Shown here: one piece after another, positions 54,930 to 58,319 of the stretch
Layout of the letters: the number at the start of each line of letters is the position of its first letter
How positions within the stretch are numbered: the stretch's first letter is position 1
From: an uncultured Chlorobiaceae bacterium
Lineage (GTDB): Bacteria; Bacteroidota; Chlorobiia; Chlorobiales; Chlorobiaceae
DNA length: 58,319 bases
Assembly (NCBI GenBank): GCA_903994635.1
Contig: CAJEXQ010000007.1
Coordinates: 40,001 to 98,319 of the forward strand
Direction: 5' to 3'
Made by a program: the position numbers and the translations under genes
Notes under the pieces: model-generated
What the model saw: the letters and a program-made list of their open reading frames with translations, nothing else
Told to the model about the DNA's origin: nothing
The model's database searches: none

Positions 54930-55718
54930 ATGAATAAAAAGATGAAACCCTTTCTTTTTTTGCCGGTTTTTGCTTTGGCGGCATGCGCATCGAAGAGCGA
55001 TTTTATTGTAGTTCAGGACGACGTTCAAAAGCTGAAAACTGAGGCTGAAACGATTAAGTCGCAGTCAGCCGTCTCCTATTCAGATGTCCAGCAAGTTCGC
55101 GATGAGGTTTCGCGATTACGGGGTGAGATTGAGGAGAGTAATCACAAGAATAGTAACTCTTTCAGTCGCCTTGGGATGGAAGACTCCTTGCTGGTCCACC
55201 AGGTTGGCGATCTGGAATCGAGATTACTAAAAATTGAGCAATATTTGGGGGTCGGCAAAGGGTTTATTTTGTCAACAGCTACATCACCGGAGAAAAAAGA
55301 TTCAGTTGCCGTCGTTAAAACCCCGGGCAAGCTGAGTGATGCGGCATTGCTCAAGGCTGGAGTGGAGTCGCTTGCAAAGAAGAAGTATGTTGTGGCTCGA
55401 GAGAGTTTCAATGCGCTTTTGAAGAGCTATCCAAAATCAGAAGCTGTTGATAGTGCCCAGTTTCTCATTGCCGAAAGCTATTTCAGCGAGCAGTGGTATG
55501 AGAAAGCAATACTTGAGTATCAGGTGGTGATTGCCAAGTTTCTTATCAGCCCAAAGCGCCCGGCTGCGCTCTACAAGCAGGCCCGATCTTTTGAAATGAT
55601 AGGCGATCTGGTCAATGCAAAAGCACGGTACAAAGATTTGATAAGCGTTTATCCAGCTTCCCCTGAAGCTGGACTAGCGAAAAAGAGACTAAAATTGCCA
55701 GAGTTACAACGTCCATAA
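54930..55718 (+). CDS. CpoB/YbgF-like lipoprotein with TPR repeats
   Basis: 262 residues from ATG 54930. A signal with lipobox LAAC gives lipidated Cys19, unlike E. coli CpoB, which is a soluble periplasmic protein. Residues 28-105 are a coiled coil (DDVQKLKTEAETIKSQ, VQQVRDEVSRLRGEIEES). The C-terminal half has three TPR-like units (ALLKAGVESLAKKKYVVARE, SAQFLIAESYFSEQWYEKAI, AALYKQARSFEMIGDLVNAK). CpoB coordinates Tol function with cell-wall synthesis. It ends the Tol run. Confidence 0.88.
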   Translation: MNKKMKPFLFLPVFALAACASKSDFIVVQDDVQKLKTEAETIKSQSAVSYSDVQQVRDEVSRLRGEIEESNHKNSNSFSRLGMEDSLLVHQVGDLESRLLKIEQYLGVGKGFILSTATSPEKKDSVAVVKTPGKLSDAALLKAGVESLAKKKYVVARESFNALLKSYPKSEAVDSAQFLIAESYFSEQWYEKAILEYQVVIAKFLISPKRPAALYKQARSFEMIGDLVNAKARYKDLISVYPASPEAGLAKKRLKLPELQRP

Positions 55719-55788
55719 TCCGAATAAATCACGGCAGTTGCTATGATATAACAAACGGCGGGATGTTGATGCGTAAAAGTGACAGGGC

Positions 55789-56223
55789 TTACTTGAAAAA
55801 ATCATCAAGGGTGTAGGTGCGCCGGTCAATTTCAATGCAAAGCTTTTGTTCGAGCGAATTATAAAAGACCGGAATGTCCCTCATGGTCCACTTGATGCCC
55901 CGGTTATCAAAATCAATGACATACCGGTTTTCGTTGTCAACGACCTTTTTTGCGAGGTCAATACCAATATCTGGCTGTGTGGAGAGAACAAAAAGCTCAA
56001 TCTCACCTTCAATGATTTTATTGATCATCTCTTTGGTGGGCGACAACTTTCTGCGTCCGGCGACGGGAGTTATCTGGACTTGCAGATTCCCGTAACCATC
56101 CCTTTTTGCAGAGGTGATATAATATTTTTCCGCTTTATGATTTGCATTACCCGACCATGGCCCTGACGAGCTGACCCTGACCTGGTTTTTGCTGGTGTAC
56201 GGACGGCTGAGCTGAGGTTGCAT
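55789..56223 (-). CDS. Small hypothetical protein
   Basis: 144 residues from ATG 56223. No signal peptide, membrane segment or motif that I recognise. The N-terminus is polar ([20 protein letters not shown]) and the rest looks β-rich with charged residues ([59 protein letters not shown]). Composition and length suggest a genuine gene, but there is no strong ribosome-binding site. It lies downstream of dnaK on the same strand, beyond a hairpin. Confidence 0.55.
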   Translation of the reverse strand: MQPQLSRPYTSKNQVRVSSSGPWSGNANHKAEKYYITSAKRDGYGNLQVQITPVAGRRKLSPTKEMINKIIEGEIELFVLSTQPDIGIDLAKKVVDNENRYVIDFDNRGIKWTMRDIPVFYNSLEQKLCIEIDRRTYTLDDFFK

Positions 56224-56306
56224 TGTATTGCATGGTTTATATTTGCAAATGTAACACGGGTACTTCCCTCTTCAAGATTCAGCAAATTAGCAAAACCTTG
56301 TCAAAT

Positions 56307-56337
56307 AACAAAGGGATTCACAATGAATCCCTTTGTT
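56307..56337 (-). terminator. Hairpin downstream of dnaK
   Basis: A perfect 14-bp stem (arms 56307-56320 and 56324-56337, core CAAAGGGATTCA) has a three-base loop, 24 bases beyond the dnaK stop. The bases behind it on the minus strand (TATTTGAC) are only weakly T-rich. It is probably the terminator of dnaK, possibly leaky. Confidence 0.7.
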
Positions 56338-56360
56338 TGAAATGACCTTTTTTTGCCAGG

Positions 56361-58304
<1,944 letters not shown>

Positions 58305-58319
58305 TTAAAAATTTGGTGC

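Overview
The window looks like chromosome from a green sulfur bacterium (Chlorobi; Chlorobium/Pelodictyon-like). This is inferred from gene content and protein character, not from a marker-gene comparison. It carries core housekeeping genes, a complete Tol-Pal envelope system, a fused phytol-kinase/phytyl-phosphate-kinase-type protein that suits a bacteriochlorophyll-containing organism, NADPH-type GltBD, FeoAB and a CimA-type route to branched-chain amino acids. No phage, transposase, CRISPR array or rRNA operon was seen.

Layout. 1-1494: the ribosomal cluster rpsF(end)-ssb-rpsR-rplI, closed by a strong terminator. 1546-3304: a YecA-family protein and an aldo/keto reductase. 3377-7531: a graveyard of broken defence and restriction genes (VapB-like antitoxin end, HsdM N-terminus, DUF1016/YhcG nuclease with a nonsense codon, internally deleted HNH endonuclease, internally deleted AlbA_2/RecG-like protein, HsdR ends). 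Inside it lies an apparently intact HTH-HATPase-STAS-like regulator with an operator-like repeat cluster. 7570-9060: an unknown lipoprotein plus coiled-coil protein pair.

9095-15752 (minus): a compact biotin operon birA-bioB-bioF-bioG-bioC-bioD-bioA. Its promoter is buried in a perfect 54-bp palindrome that matches the BirA operator pattern, so BirA probably represses its own operon. 15777-20115: a periplasmic cell-wall amidase and topoisomerase I. 20136-24370: FeoB/FeoA iron uptake, a HIT protein and a CNNM/CorC membrane protein. 24604-28968: a small conserved protein, tadA, a DUF697-like membrane protein overlapping an NPD-type flavoenzyme, and gpmA. 29060-36815: gltB-gltD-DUF4404-clpX, then tRNA-Val(GAC).

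37230-39053: an RTX metalloprotease of the serralysin type with an unusual hydrophobic C-terminus, and a small unknown protein. 39184-48731 (minus): one tight operon ilvD-ilvB-ilvN-ilvC-leuB-leuC-leuD-cimA, in which LeuCD/LeuB can serve both leucine and citramalate-derived isoleucine synthesis. 49160-55718 (plus): VTE5-VTE6 fusion, then tolQ-tolR-tolA-tolB-pal-cpoB. 55789-58277 (minus): a small unknown protein and dnaK.

Most of the window is ordinary core genome. The most unusual parts are the decayed defence island with its embedded ATPase-STAS regulator, the BirA operator palindrome, and the kinase fusion.
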